Translations under genes and position numbers: made by a program
The notes under the pieces: model-generated
The model's input: the letters and a program-made list of their open reading frames with translations, nothing else
What the model was told of the DNA's origin: nothing
Database searches by the model: none
NCBI GenBank assembly: GCA_028278675.1
Contig: JAQAJJ010000010.1
Location: 11,423-55,284 of the forward strand
DNA: 43,862 nucleotides
Direction of reading: 5' to 3'
From: Candidatus Azophilus lithoversatilis
GTDB taxonomy: Bacteria > Pseudomonadota > Gammaproteobacteria > Pseudomonadales > Azotimanducaceae
In this document: positions 8,310 through 16,839 of the stretch, piece by piece
How the letters are laid out: the number at the start of each line of letters is the position of its first letter
How positions within the stretch are numbered: the first letter of the stretch is position 1

Positions 8310-8909
8310 ATGCTTGGAAAGCGCATCGTCATCATGGGCCTGATTTTAGCCCGCATACTGCGGCAAGGTCGGCACCCTCGCTTGCTCTTTTGCCGCCGAC
8401 GCGTCCATGCTCCCTCGACCATAGCGCCCACTATGCTCTCGGCCGCGAGAACACGCCGGCGGCAAAAATTCGGCGCGATCATCGCGGTCCTCGCCGCAAC
8501 ATGCGGGCTGGCCGCAGCGTCGGCGCAAAGCGCCGACTATCTGGTCAGCGAGGAAGGCAAGACGCTCAACCTGCCGTTCTCCGACGCCGTGCGGGTGGGG
8601 AACCTGCTGGTGCTCTCCGGACAGCTTGGCAACCTGCCCGGCACCACGGAACTGGCCTCCGGCGGCATGGCTGGGGAGGCCCGCCAAGCCATGGAGAACA
8701 TCAAGTCCATACTTGAGCGCAATGGTTCCTCCATGGACAAGGTGGTCAAGTGCACGGTGATGCTTACCGATATCGCCGAATGGCCTGCCTTCAACAAAGT
8801 TTATGTCACCTACTTCCCCGGCCCGAAGCCCGCCCGGAGCGCCTTCGCCGCCTCCGGCCTGGCGTTCGGCGGCAAGGTGGAGGTGGAGTGCTGGGCAAGC
8901 GCCGAGTGA
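8310..8909 (+). CDS. RidA/YjgF-family protein with an N-terminal export signal
   Basis: Members of this family deaminate reactive enamines and imines; many paralogues have other or unknown roles. The C-terminal 115 residues carry the fold's signature segments: VRVGNLLVLSGQLG, the AMENIKSILERNGSSMDKVVKCTV helix-strand region, the conserved arginine in PARSAF and the final VEVEC. ATG 8310 is chosen for its strong GAGGAG six bases upstream. An internal ATG at 8433 has no ribosome site but would start directly at a convincing signal peptide (AIIAVLAATCGLAAASAQ), so the true start is unsure. Either way an exported RidA-like protein is predicted, whereas RidA itself is cytoplasmic. Confidence 0.8.
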   Translation: MLGKRIVIMGLILARILRQGRHPRLLFCRRRVHAPSTIAPTMLSAARTRRRQKFGAIIAVLAATCGLAAASAQSADYLVSEEGKTLNLPFSDAVRVGNLLVLSGQLGNLPGTTELASGGMAGEARQAMENIKSILERNGSSMDKVVKCTVMLTDIAEWPAFNKVYVTYFPGPKPARSAFAASGLAFGGKVEVECWASAE

Positions 8910-8921
8910 TCCCAACGCCCG

Positions 8922-9061
8922 GCGCGGGCAGGATGCCCTCGCATGCAACGACTCCGATTCAAGATGAGGGCGGGACGCCCTCGATCCGGGGGATGACGCC
9001 AGGACGGGCCTGGTGCCTTTGGAGCGAGGGCATCCTGCCCTCGGACGGCGCGAAGCGCCGT
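8922..9061. repeat. cluster of GAGGGC palindromes
   Basis: The 366-bp gap 8910-9275 holds no gene but several hairpins: 8922-8942 (nine-base arms, one mismatch, loop GGA), 8966-8982 (seven-base arms, loop GGA), 9025-9043 (CGAGGGCA/TGCCCTCG, loop TCC) and, directly after, 9045-9061 (ACGGCGC/GCGCCGT, loop GAA). A related palindrome occurs at 13436-13454. They look like a dispersed REP-type repeat family. Confidence 0.7.
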
Positions 9062-9141
9062 TCCTGCACGCGATTGGCGTCCCGCGGGAAAAACGTCTGT
9101 TCCTGCCCGCCCGCGCCCCGGAATCCGGGGTGGAAACTTGC

Positions 9142-9228
9142 ATGAAACAAATGGACACAGCCCGATGGCTGATCGGTTGTTCCTTCGTCATCAGCGGCTT
9201 GGTGCCCCGGGGCAAGCTAAGGGCTTTG
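9142..9228 (+). repeat. single diverged copy of the 87-bp repeat
   Basis: These 87 bases align without gaps to the tandem unit at 43712-43798 (read on its minus strand); a hand count gives 69 of 87 identical bases. The copy keeps an open frame of 29 codons but is embedded in a repeat-rich gap, with no Shine-Dalgarno, so it is called a repeat and not a gene. Confidence 0.75.
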
Positions 9229-9275
9229 CCAGTGGCGGGTCGTTCGGTGAGCCAGCGCCGTTGAGGCCGCGGCGG

Positions 9276-11174
9276 CTACTGTAAGTGCTCCTTCAAGAAC
9301 CCGATGAAAGCCTCCGAGGCGGCGATGCGGTTCTCGCGGCGGGAGAAGCCATGGCCCTCGTCGGGAAAGACGACGTACTCCACCGGGGTGCCGTTGGCCT
9401 TGACTGCGGCGACGATTTCGTCACTTTCCACCTGCAGCACACGGGGGTCATTGGCGCCCTGGATCACCAACAGCGGGGTCCTGATGTTCTCGGCGTGGAA
9501 CAGCGGCGAGATGCGGCGCAAGCGCTCACCGTCCACCGCCGGGTCACCGAGTTCGTCGAAAAGCGCCTGGCGGTTGGCGCCCCACCACGGCGGGATGGAT
9601 TCCAGCGTGCGCACCCAGTTCATCACGCCGAAGATGTTGATGCCCACCTTGAACACGCCGGGACGGAATGCCAAGGCGGCACCGACCATGTAACCGCCAT
9701 AGGAGCCGCCGATGACGCCGATGCGCTCCGCATCCACCCAATCCAAGCCCGCCAAATAGCGCTTGCCGTATACGATGTCGTCCAGATCGACCTCGCCGTG
9801 GCGGCGGTCGTCCAAGTGGAAGAAGGTCTTGCCGTAGCCTGATGAGCCGCGGTTGTTGGCAGCGAGAATAGCGTAGCCGTGGTTGACCAGATGCTGGATA
9901 ATGGCCGAATAGCCACGCTGGCTTTGTCCCCCCGGGCCACCATGCACCCACACCAGGGCCGGTGCCGGGTTGGCGGCGGAGGCCGCCTTGGGCCGGTACA
10001 GAACGGCTGGAATCTCAAGGCCGTCGAAGCTCGGGTAGCGCACCACGGCGCTCGGCGCCAAGTCTGCCTCATCGATCTCCGGGTTGGGCGCATGGGTCAG
10101 GCGGCGGCTTTCGCCTTGGGCCAAGTCCACCACATAGATGTCGTTTGGCGAGGTGTCGGTACTCAGCAGCAGGGCGATTTTCGACTCATCCCGCGAGAAG
10201 CGGATCTGGCCCGGGTTGCCTTCCGGGAGGCCCGGCAGCGCCAGCCAATCGCCGGTGGCCGTGTCCTTGATGCGCACCGCAATGCGGGCGTCCTCGTTGA
10301 CCCCCTGCACCAGGTATCGGCCCGAACGCGAGTGGAAGGCAAACACGACGTCCCACGTCGCCTGAATCACCCGAGCCCTCTCCCCAGTGGCCGCGTCCCA
10401 GCGCCATGCCGCCATGAATTCGCTGCCCTCATCGGAGCCGTAGAGCAGCGCATCGCTGTTCGGGAGGAACTCGTACACCTCGTGGCTGATATTGCCCTCG
10501 TGGGGCGTGAGATGGATCGGCTGGACAGCGGTGGCGTTGCGGTCGAGGAGGTAGATGTCGTTGTCGGCGCTGGAGTTCTCCCGCAGCAAGGCCACGTAGC
10601 GCCCATTCGGTGAGATGCCGCCAAGCCGCCAGTTGGCATCGTTCTCGAACAGCAGTTCCCGTTCATAGCCCTCCACGGCGTAACGGTAGAGGTCGAACAC
10701 GGTGGCATCCCGCTCGTTGGTGGCCACGTAGAAGGCGTCATTGGCCTGCGACCAGCCGAAGAACATCGCCTTCAGACCCTCGCCCGGGGTCAGGTCGATG
10801 GCCTCTCCGTCTGGCGTGAGCACATGAACATGATCCAGCTCATCCCCTTGGTTGTCGGCGGCGTACAAAAGCCGGTCGTCGCCCGGAAACCAGGACAGCG
10901 GCCGATGGGGGTTGTCAGTCGAGGTGGTCAGGGCGGTGGCCGACGCGCCGGACACCGGCAGGGCATAGGCATTGAGCGCACCCAAATCATCGGCGCCGAT
11001 CAGCAGCCGCTCTCCGTCCGCCGACCAAGCGTAGCGTCCGGACAGGCGATAGGACGTGGTTTCAAAGAAGGCGGCGGCCGAATAGGTCTTCGGCGGCGGG
11101 CTGTCCATCGGCGCTGGCCGACCGCAGGCCACGAGGAGCAACGGGCACAGGGCAGCTAGGACGTGAATCTTCAT
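9276..11174 (-). CDS. S9-family prolyl-oligopeptidase-like serine peptidase, lipoprotein
   Basis: The 632-aa protein from ATG 11174 begins with a lipoprotein signal (KIHVLAALCPLLLVAC), so it should be lipid-anchored in the envelope. A long N-terminal region with repeated WSADG, WFPGDD and SPNGRY segments is the beta-propeller of the S9 family; the C-terminal alpha/beta hydrolase domain has the catalytic Ser S491 in GGSYGGYM, Asp D576 in GANDPRV and His H608 in EGHGF. Such enzymes cut short peptides or remove acyl-amino acids. Its start codon overlaps the stop of the upstream GST-like gene (ATGA), which argues for translational coupling and supports this start. Confidence 0.9.
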   Translation of the reverse strand: MKIHVLAALCPLLLVACGRPAPMDSPPPKTYSAAAFFETTSYRLSGRYAWSADGERLLIGADDLGALNAYALPVSGASATALTTSTDNPHRPLSWFPGDDRLLYAADNQGDELDHVHVLTPDGEAIDLTPGEGLKAMFFGWSQANDAFYVATNERDATVFDLYRYAVEGYERELLFENDANWRLGGISPNGRYVALLRENSSADNDIYLLDRNATAVQPIHLTPHEGNISHEVYEFLPNSDALLYGSDEGSEFMAAWRWDAATGERARVIQATWDVVFAFHSRSGRYLVQGVNEDARIAVRIKDTATGDWLALPGLPEGNPGQIRFSRDESKIALLLSTDTSPNDIYVVDLAQGESRRLTHAPNPEIDEADLAPSAVVRYPSFDGLEIPAVLYRPKAASAANPAPALVWVHGGPGGQSQRGYSAIIQHLVNHGYAILAANNRGSSGYGKTFFHLDDRRHGEVDLDDIVYGKRYLAGLDWVDAERIGVIGGSYGGYMVGAALAFRPGVFKVGINIFGVMNWVRTLESIPPWWGANRQALFDELGDPAVDGERLRRISPLFHAENIRTPLLVIQGANDPRVLQVESDEIVAAVKANGTPVEYVVFPDEGHGFSRRENRIAASEAFIGFLKEHLQ

Positions 11175-11950
11175 GGCGTCAACGCCGGGATGGCGCCCTC
11201 GAGTTCCGGGGCGAAGGCGGGATGGGCGCACAAACGGTCAAGCAGCGCCTCCGCACGCGGGTAGGGACCTAGGCCACTGATGACCGGCAGGCCAAGTTCG
11301 CCCAAGTAATCAGCGGCTTTGCGTTCCCGCGCGAACAAGGTGAACTCGCAGGCAAAGGCGATATCCGCCTAGGGGAGCGCTTCGCCGCAGAGATAGTCAC
11401 CGTACGCGAGAGCCTGCTCCAACGCGCCAAGGTAGCTGCGGAAGCTGCCGCTGGCCCGCTCATGCACGTTCGCGCTGAGCTTGCGACCACCGATGGCGAG
11501 CAGGTAGTGCTGGGAATCGCGGGCGAATGCCAGGTTGATGTCGAGAAAGCTGTCAATGCGGGCCGACTCTAGGGCGGAGGTGCCGTACAGGCCGTGGCCC
11601 GGCTCACCCAAACGGGCGACTGCCCGCATGATGCTGTTCGACTCAAAGATGCCGATGCGGCCGTCCGGGCTGAAGGCGCAGGGCACCGCCCCGGTGGGAT
11701 TCGCCTTCAGGAAGGCGTCGGTCTTGTACAGGGCTCCGGAAAATCCAGTGTGCGCCTTGCGCTCGGCGGCGCGGCGCTCTGGGTCGCTCACCTCGGAGAG
11801 CGGGCGTGGATCGAAATCCCACAGCCATCGCGGCAGTTCACTGGGTTTGGCACCCCGCACATCGAGCTCAACACCCGCCAATCGGGCGGTGATGATGGAC
11901 TTCCAGATGCGCGGGTTGGGCAGGTAGGAAAAGACTCTAAGGTCGGCCAT
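11171..11950 (-). pseudogene. glutathione S-transferase-like gene with an in-frame TAG
   Basis: From ATG 11950 the frame encodes an N-terminal thioredoxin-like part (KANPTGAVPCAF matches the cis-proline loop, FESNSIMRAVA the glutathione Ser site) and an alpha-helical C-terminal domain as in eEF1B-gamma-like GSTs. A TAG at 11369-11371 interrupts after DYLCGEALP. The frame continues unchanged with ADIAFACEFTLFARER, the typical next helix, and ends at 11171 in a 4-bp ATGA overlap with the S9 peptidase. The full 260 codons fit the family and the conserved overlap shows that the TAG is recent. Translation may stop early, which could also weaken coupling to the peptidase. Confidence 0.82.
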
Positions 11951-12052
11951 AGTCGCCTCTGAAGGTCGAACGGATGCATTCTACCCCGAACAAGCGCACG
12001 ACTTGGCGGGCAAGCGGGCCCCTAAGGAAGCCCGCGAAGCGCCAGTCCGGCC

Positions 12053-12223
12053 TCACCAGATGACGGGCTGCCACGCCGGGACCCACGGCATCGGCACGGG
12101 CACGGGTCCCGTGACGGGCGGATGAGTAACCGACAACGAGGGGGCAATCGGCTCGGGGAAAGGGAACGGCCAATGCCAGGCGCCGCTGACGAGTTGCAGT
12201 TCAGTTTGATCAAGAGTGCGCAT
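12053..12223 (-). CDS. small peptide with a microcin/class II-type leader and Pro/Trp-rich core
   Basis: This 56-aa gene starts at ATG 12223 with an excellent AAGGAG six bases upstream. The first 15 residues, MRTLDQTELQLVSGA, closely resemble double-glycine leaders cut by C39 peptidase transporters (colicin V starts MRTLTLNELDSVSGG), with GA in place of GG. The remaining 41 residues contain 13 Pro and 5 Trp, with PFPFPEP and PVPVPMPW runs, one acidic residue, two His and no Lys or Arg. The peptide is thus likely exported and unlike cationic antimicrobial peptides. No transporter, immunity or modification gene is next to it. It lies 102 bp upstream of the GST-like gene on the same strand and diverges from the acyltransferase gene. 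Confidence 0.65.
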   Translation of the reverse strand: MRTLDQTELQLVSGAWHWPFPFPEPIAPSLSVTHPPVTGPVPVPMPWVPAWQPVIW

Positions 12224-12441
12224 GAGTTTCTCCTTGGGGAAGTTGTTGAAAATCGGACGCTCAAGATGCTGGAGCGCCATCGAAAGCACAACGCCTGCAC
12301 CCCATCTTCCAGCAAGCCTTCAGGTTGCAATGTCCTGCCGATGGCAGCTTCGGGCCAATGGCTGCGGACTTGTGCGAGATACCCGCTAAAGCAACCGGGT
12401 TAAACTCGACCACCCCCACTGGCCCATGGCTCCAACCCCAG

Positions 12442-13359
12442 ATGTCGAATCGCTCAGCGCCCATTCACATCGCCGCGCCCCAAGTGTGGCCCACTTGGTG
12501 CCTCGTGGGGTTCGGTTGGCTAATCGCCCGACTGCCTTGGGCGGCAGTCTTTCCCTTAAGCAAGCAGCTCGGCCGATTGGCGTTCCGCCTCGGCGGCGAG
12601 CGCCGCCGAATCACCGAGACCAACCTGCGCCTGTGCTTTCCCGAACTCGACGCAGCGCAGCGGCAAGCCATGGCGCGGCGCGTGTTTGAGGCGGTGGCCC
12701 TGGGCGCGTTGGAAGTTTGCGTGGCCTGGCTCAATCCGCAACGCGGCCGGCGGCACAGGGTCCGGATCGAGGGCGCCGAGCACTTTCATGCGGCCTTGGC
12801 CGAGGGACGCGGCCTAGTGCTGCTCGGCGCCCACTTCGCGGTCATGGACATCATTGCCGCACCGCTGGCCAATTTGGGCCCGGTGGACGTCATGTACCGC
12901 AAGAACCGCAATCCGGTTTGGGAGTGGCTGCAGGTGCGCGGGCGCCGCCACTATTTCGAGGGCGTGCTGGAGCGCAAGGCGCTGCGCCCCACCCTGCGCG
13001 CCCTCAACGCCGGACGCGCCATCTGGTACGCCGCGGATCAGGACTACGGCCCGAAGCACTCGGTGTTCGCGCCCTTCTTCGGAACGCCGGCGGCAACCAT
13101 CACCGCCACGGCCCAACTAGCTCGTCACAACGGCTCCCCGGTGCTGATGATGAGCCAGCACCGCGACCCGGCGGACCGCACTTGGACAATCCGCTTTGAA
13201 CCGCCGCTTGCTGACTTTCCCAGCGGGGATGCGCAACGGGACGCCGCCGCCGTAAACCAAGCCATCGAACGGGCCGTGCGCGGCTGCCCCGAACAGTACC
13301 TATGGCTGCACCGGCGATTCAAGACCCGCCCTTCCGGCCAGCCCTGGCTCTACGACTAG
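12442..13359 (+). CDS. LpxL/HtrB-type lysophospholipid acyltransferase
   Basis: Enzymes of this family transfer acyl chains to lipid A precursors or related lipids at the inner membrane. The 305-aa protein has an N-terminal hydrophobic segment (residues 18-39), the GERRRITETNLRLCFPEL region typical of LpxL/HtrB, the catalytic HX4D motif H131-D136 (HFAVMD), a conserved DQDYGP segment, and a C-terminal YLWLHRRFKTRP motif. Length matches the roughly 306 residues of the family. ATG 12442 gives a normal N-terminus; ATG 12358 is in frame but adds a Pro/Thr-rich stretch. Which acyl position it fills, and whether it is LpxL or LpxM, cannot be told. Confidence 0.88.
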   Translation: MSNRSAPIHIAAPQVWPTWCLVGFGWLIARLPWAAVFPLSKQLGRLAFRLGGERRRITETNLRLCFPELDAAQRQAMARRVFEAVALGALEVCVAWLNPQRGRRHRVRIEGAEHFHAALAEGRGLVLLGAHFAVMDIIAAPLANLGPVDVMYRKNRNPVWEWLQVRGRRHYFEGVLERKALRPTLRALNAGRAIWYAADQDYGPKHSVFAPFFGTPAATITATAQLARHNGSPVLMMSQHRDPADRTWTIRFEPPLADFPSGDAQRDAAAVNQAIERAVRGCPEQYLWLHRRFKTRPSGQPWLYD

Positions 13360-13435
13360 CCGCCGGCTTCCATCGATTCAACGCGAGGGCAAGATGGAAA
13401 CTCGGGCCGGGGACTTCGAGCGGACTCCCTAGGCT

Positions 13436-13454
13436 CGAGGGCATCCCGCCCTCG
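13436..13454. repeat. isolated GAGGGC palindrome
   Basis: CGAGGGC at 13436-13442 pairs with GCCCTCG at 13448-13454 around a 5-base loop. It belongs to the same family as the palindromes at 8922-9043. The surrounding gap 13360-13579 shows no gene. Confidence 0.6.
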
Positions 13455-13579
13455 TATGGAACCACGGAAGTGCCATGGCCCGGGGCGGCAACGGTTATCA
13501 TGCCTGTTTGACGCAGGGACAGTGCGGTGATCAAGGCACTCGTAAGCGGCCAGCCGCGAGGCACGGGCTAAATGCTCGC

Positions 13580-14770
13580 ATGAGGCCGCTGCACTTCTAC
13601 CTGCTCGGCACCGGCAGCTGGTTTCTGTCCGTGGGCATTCAGGGCGTCATGTTCGCCTGGCTGGTGACCATGGTGCTGCGCGAGTCGCCCAGTCGGGTAG
13701 GCTTTGCGCAGATGACGCTGTTGCTGCCTGGCACGCTGCTCATCCTCGCGGGCGGCAGCGTGGCCGACCGCTACGGTGGGCGGCGGGTTGCGGCTTGGGC
13801 CCAATCGGCAGCGACGCTAGCGCCGCTCACGCTGCTCGCCCTCGTGCTGACCGACCAGTTGACGTTCGCTGGCCTCCTGGCCTACGCCCTAGTGATGGGC
13901 TGCGCCCAAGCGTTCGTGACGCCGGCCCGAGACGGGTTGCTCAACCACGTTGCCGACGGGCGCATTCAGCGCACTGTAATGCTGGCCAGCATCGCCCAAT
14001 TCGGCACCTCGATCCTCGGCTTCCTGATCGCTTCGTCGGCGGATGCGGTCGGCCCGGCGCCGATACTGGGCATCCAGGTCGTGATTCTCGCTGTCGGCGT
14101 GGCGGGCTTTCGCAGCATCGCCCAGCCCCGTCGGGCGCTCAACGTCGAATCCTCCTCCACCCTGATGGCGTCGGTCATCCAAGGCGCAAAGACGGTGCTG
14201 CAGCATCGGCAGTTGCGCTTGGTGGCCTTGCAGAACGTCGCCATGGCGGTGTTCTTCATGGGTTCCTACATCGTTACTATGCCCCTGCTCGTGCGCGAGG
14301 AGTTCAACGGCTCGGCAACCGACCTCGGCCTGATGAACGTCTGCAATTCCATTGGCTTGGTGGTGGCCATCTCGCTGCTGCTGCGCCGCGGCGATGTGAC
14401 CCGTCAGGGCCGAGCCTTGGTTCTGGCCCTGTTCGTTGGGGCCTTCGCGCTCGGCGCCGTGGCCTTGGCGCCGAGCTTTTCCGCCTTCCTCGGCATGGTG
14501 TTCGTTTGGGGAGCCTGCGGTGGTGTCGCCATGACCATGTCGCGCACCATCATGCAGGAGCAGGCGCCTGACGGACAGCAGGGGCGGGTGATGGGATTCC
14601 ACTCCTTTTCCTTCATGGGCGCGGGCCCCCTAGGCGCCTTGGGCAGCGGCTACTTGGTCGATCAGTTGGGCGCCCAAGCCGCCTTGGGCATCTGCGCCAG
14701 TGGCATGTTGGCCGTCGTTTTGATGATAGGATTTCGCTCCTCTTTGTGGCGCATGAAGACGGCTCCATGA
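13580..14770 (+). CDS. major facilitator superfamily transporter
   Basis: The 396-aa protein is almost wholly hydrophobic with about 12 predicted membrane helices. The loop after helix 2 has the MFS motif A (GGSVADRYGGRR). The layout resembles the MFS_3/enterobactin-exporter-like group. Its stop overlaps the start of hyuA by 4 bp (ATGA), so it probably serves the same pathway, moving a hydantoin- or oxoproline-like compound across the inner membrane; that substrate is inferred from context only. ATG 13580 is chosen as the first codon before the first helix; no strong ribosome site is visible. Confidence 0.82.
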   Translation: MRPLHFYLLGTGSWFLSVGIQGVMFAWLVTMVLRESPSRVGFAQMTLLLPGTLLILAGGSVADRYGGRRVAAWAQSAATLAPLTLLALVLTDQLTFAGLLAYALVMGCAQAFVTPARDGLLNHVADGRIQRTVMLASIAQFGTSILGFLIASSADAVGPAPILGIQVVILAVGVAGFRSIAQPRRALNVESSSTLMASVIQGAKTVLQHRQLRLVALQNVAMAVFFMGSYIVTMPLLVREEFNGSATDLGLMNVCNSIGLVVAISLLLRRGDVTRQGRALVLALFVGAFALGAVALAPSFSAFLGMVFVWGACGGVAMTMSRTIMQEQAPDGQQGRVMGFHSFSFMGAGPLGALGSGYLVDQLGAQAALGICASGMLAVVLMIGFRSSLWRMKTAP

Positions 14771-16839
14771 CCCCGATCCGAGTCGCCGCCGACATTGGCG
14801 GCACCTTTACCGATCTGGTGTTGGACGATGGTGCCCGCCAGCACACGGCCAAGGTGCTGACCAGCCACTCGGACCCAGCCGACGCCGTGCTCCAAGGCCT
14901 TGGCGAGGTCGTGGCCTTGGCGGGCTGCAAACCCGAGGCGTTAAGCCTGTTCCTGCATGGCACCACCCTAGCCACCAACGCCCTGATCGAGCGGCGCGGC
15001 GCAGTGACGGCCCTGCTCACCACCGAGGGCCATCGCGACGCCGTGGAGATGGCCTTCGAGAACCGCTTTGAGCAGTACGACATCAACATCGACCGCCCCC
15101 TCCCCCTCGTGCCGCGTCGGCTGCGCATTCCGGTTCGAGAGCGCATCGCCGCTGACGGCAGCACGCTCAAGCCGCTTGACGAGGCTTCGCTGAAGCAGAC
15201 CTTGGACGAACTCAAGGAACGGCAGGTCGAGAGCGTGGCCATCGGCTTCCTGCACGCCTACCGCAACCCCGAACACGAGCAACGCACGGCGGCGGCGGTG
15301 CGGGAGCATCTGCCAAGCGTGTTCATCACCCTGTCCAGCGAAGTCTGCCCGGAAATTCGGGAATACGAACGGCTCTCCACCACCTGCGCCAACGCCTATG
15401 TGCAGCCGCTGATGGCGGCCTATTTGGGCAGCTTGGAAAGGCAACTGCGGGCTGCGGGCATCCAATGTCCGCTGCTGCTCATGACCTCTGGAGGCGGCCT
15501 CACCGACATCGCCACCGCCAGCCGCTTTCCCATACGCCTCGTGGAGTCCGGCCCCGCCGGCGGCGCCCTGCTCGCCCAGGACATCGCCCGGCAATCCGGC
15601 ACCGACCGGGCGCTGTCGTTCGACATGGGCGGCACCACCGCCAAGATCTGCCTGATCGACGATGCCGAGCCCCTGCTCTCCCGGGCCTTCGAGGTGGACC
15701 GCGCCTACCGATTCAAGAAGGGCTCGGGGCTGCCGGTGCGCATTCCGGTGATCGAGATGGTGGAAATCGGCGCCGGCGGCGGCTCCATCGCCGCCGTCGA
15801 TAGCCTCAGCCACATCACGGTCGGCCCGGCCAGCACCGGTTCCGAACCCGGACCTGCCGCCTACGGACGAGGCGGGGCGCTGCCGACGGTGACCGATGCC
15901 GACACCCTGCTCGGCCGCCTGCGGCCCGAGTTCTTCGCGGGCGGCGCAATAAGGCTCGACGCCAACGCCAGCCGCCGCGCCATCGATGCCGACGTGGCCG
16001 CCCCGCTCAAGCTCGACGCCTTGGCCGCGGCAGCCAGCATCAGCGAGGTCATCGACGAGAACATGGCCGCCGCGGCCCGCGCCCATGCGGTGGAATGGGG
16101 CAAGGACAGCGGCGGCCGCACCCTGATCGCTTACGGCGGCGCGGCGCCGCTGCATGCCTGCCGGGTGGCGGACAAGCTCCGCATCGACCGCATCTTGATT
16201 CCCAAGGGCGCCGGCGTCGGCTCCGCCTTGGGCTTCCTGCTGGCACCGATCAGCTTCGAGGTGGTGCGCAGCCGCTTCATGACCCTCTCCGGCCTTCGCA
16301 TGGCCGATATCCGCCACCTGATCGACGCGATGCGCACGGAGGCCGCCGCCGTGGTTGAAGCGGCAACCGACCGGCCGCTCAAGGAGACCGTTCGAGCCTA
16401 CATGCGCTACGCAGGCCAAGGTTTTGAGATCGCCGTCAACGCTCCACCCCAAGAAGCCAGTGATTTCGCGGGCCAGCTCGGCGACGCCTTCGCCGCAGCC
16501 TACCGGGCGCTCTACGGGCGGACCATACCGGGACAGGAAATTGAAATCCTAAGCTGGACGTTGGCCTTGGGCACCGCGCCCCCGGTCCAAGATCCGGTGC
16601 CCGCGCCGCAATGCTTGCGCGAAGCGACGCCGGATGGCCGCGTCGAGCTCTTCGATGCGGTTCCTGGCGGCATGCGGGAAGCCGCACTCTACCAACGCCG
16701 ACAACTCAGCCCCGGCGACCACTTCCATGGGCCCGCCTTGATCGTCGAGGACCAAACCACCACGGTGGTCGGCGCGGATTTCGCCGGCGTGATCGACGCC
16801 CGAGGCCACCTGATTCTGGAGCGCACAGCCAATGACTGA
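14767..16839 (+). CDS. hyuA: hydantoinase/oxoprolinase family, subunit A
   Basis: HyuA-type proteins are ATP-dependent ring-opening enzymes (N-methylhydantoinase, 5-oxoprolinase) or relatives such as acetone carboxylase subunits. The 690-aa protein shows the N-terminal ATPase-fold start (RVAADIGGTFTDLVL), the HGTTLATNALIER segment, a central DMGGTTAKICLID phosphate-binding motif, and the EIGAGGGSIA and GSEPGPAAYGRGG signatures of the family. It overlaps the MFS gene by 4 bp and hyuB by 8 bp, so the three form an operon. Exact substrate cannot be assigned from sequence. Confidence 0.9.
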   Translation: MTPIRVAADIGGTFTDLVLDDGARQHTAKVLTSHSDPADAVLQGLGEVVALAGCKPEALSLFLHGTTLATNALIERRGAVTALLTTEGHRDAVEMAFENRFEQYDINIDRPLPLVPRRLRIPVRERIAADGSTLKPLDEASLKQTLDELKERQVESVAIGFLHAYRNPEHEQRTAAAVREHLPSVFITLSSEVCPEIREYERLSTTCANAYVQPLMAAYLGSLERQLRAAGIQCPLLLMTSGGGLTDIATASRFPIRLVESGPAGGALLAQDIARQSGTDRALSFDMGGTTAKICLIDDAEPLLSRAFEVDRAYRFKKGSGLPVRIPVIEMVEIGAGGGSIAAVDSLSHITVGPASTGSEPGPAAYGRGGALPTVTDADTLLGRLRPEFFAGGAIRLDANASRRAIDADVAAPLKLDALAAAASISEVIDENMAAAARAHAVEWGKDSGGRTLIAYGGAAPLHACRVADKLRIDRILIPKGAGVGSALGFLLAPISFEVVRSRFMTLSGLRMADIRHLIDAMRTEAAAVVEAATDRPLKETVRAYMRYAGQGFEIAVNAPPQEASDFAGQLGDAFAAAYRALYGRTIPGQEIEILSWTLALGTAPPVQDPVPAPQCLREATPDGRVELFDAVPGGMREAALYQRRQLSPGDHFHGPALIVEDQTTTVVGADFAGVIDARGHLILERTAND

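Noticed and set aside
3073-11371. Genome-wide recoding of TAG as a sense codon
   Set aside because: TAG ends many clearly complete genes here (nudC, the ThDP enzyme gene, the LLM and Rieske alpha genes, both VWA genes), so it is a normal stop.
14968-16452. Minus-strand open frame of 494 codons
   Set aside because: Antisense to hyuA, which has full family motifs.
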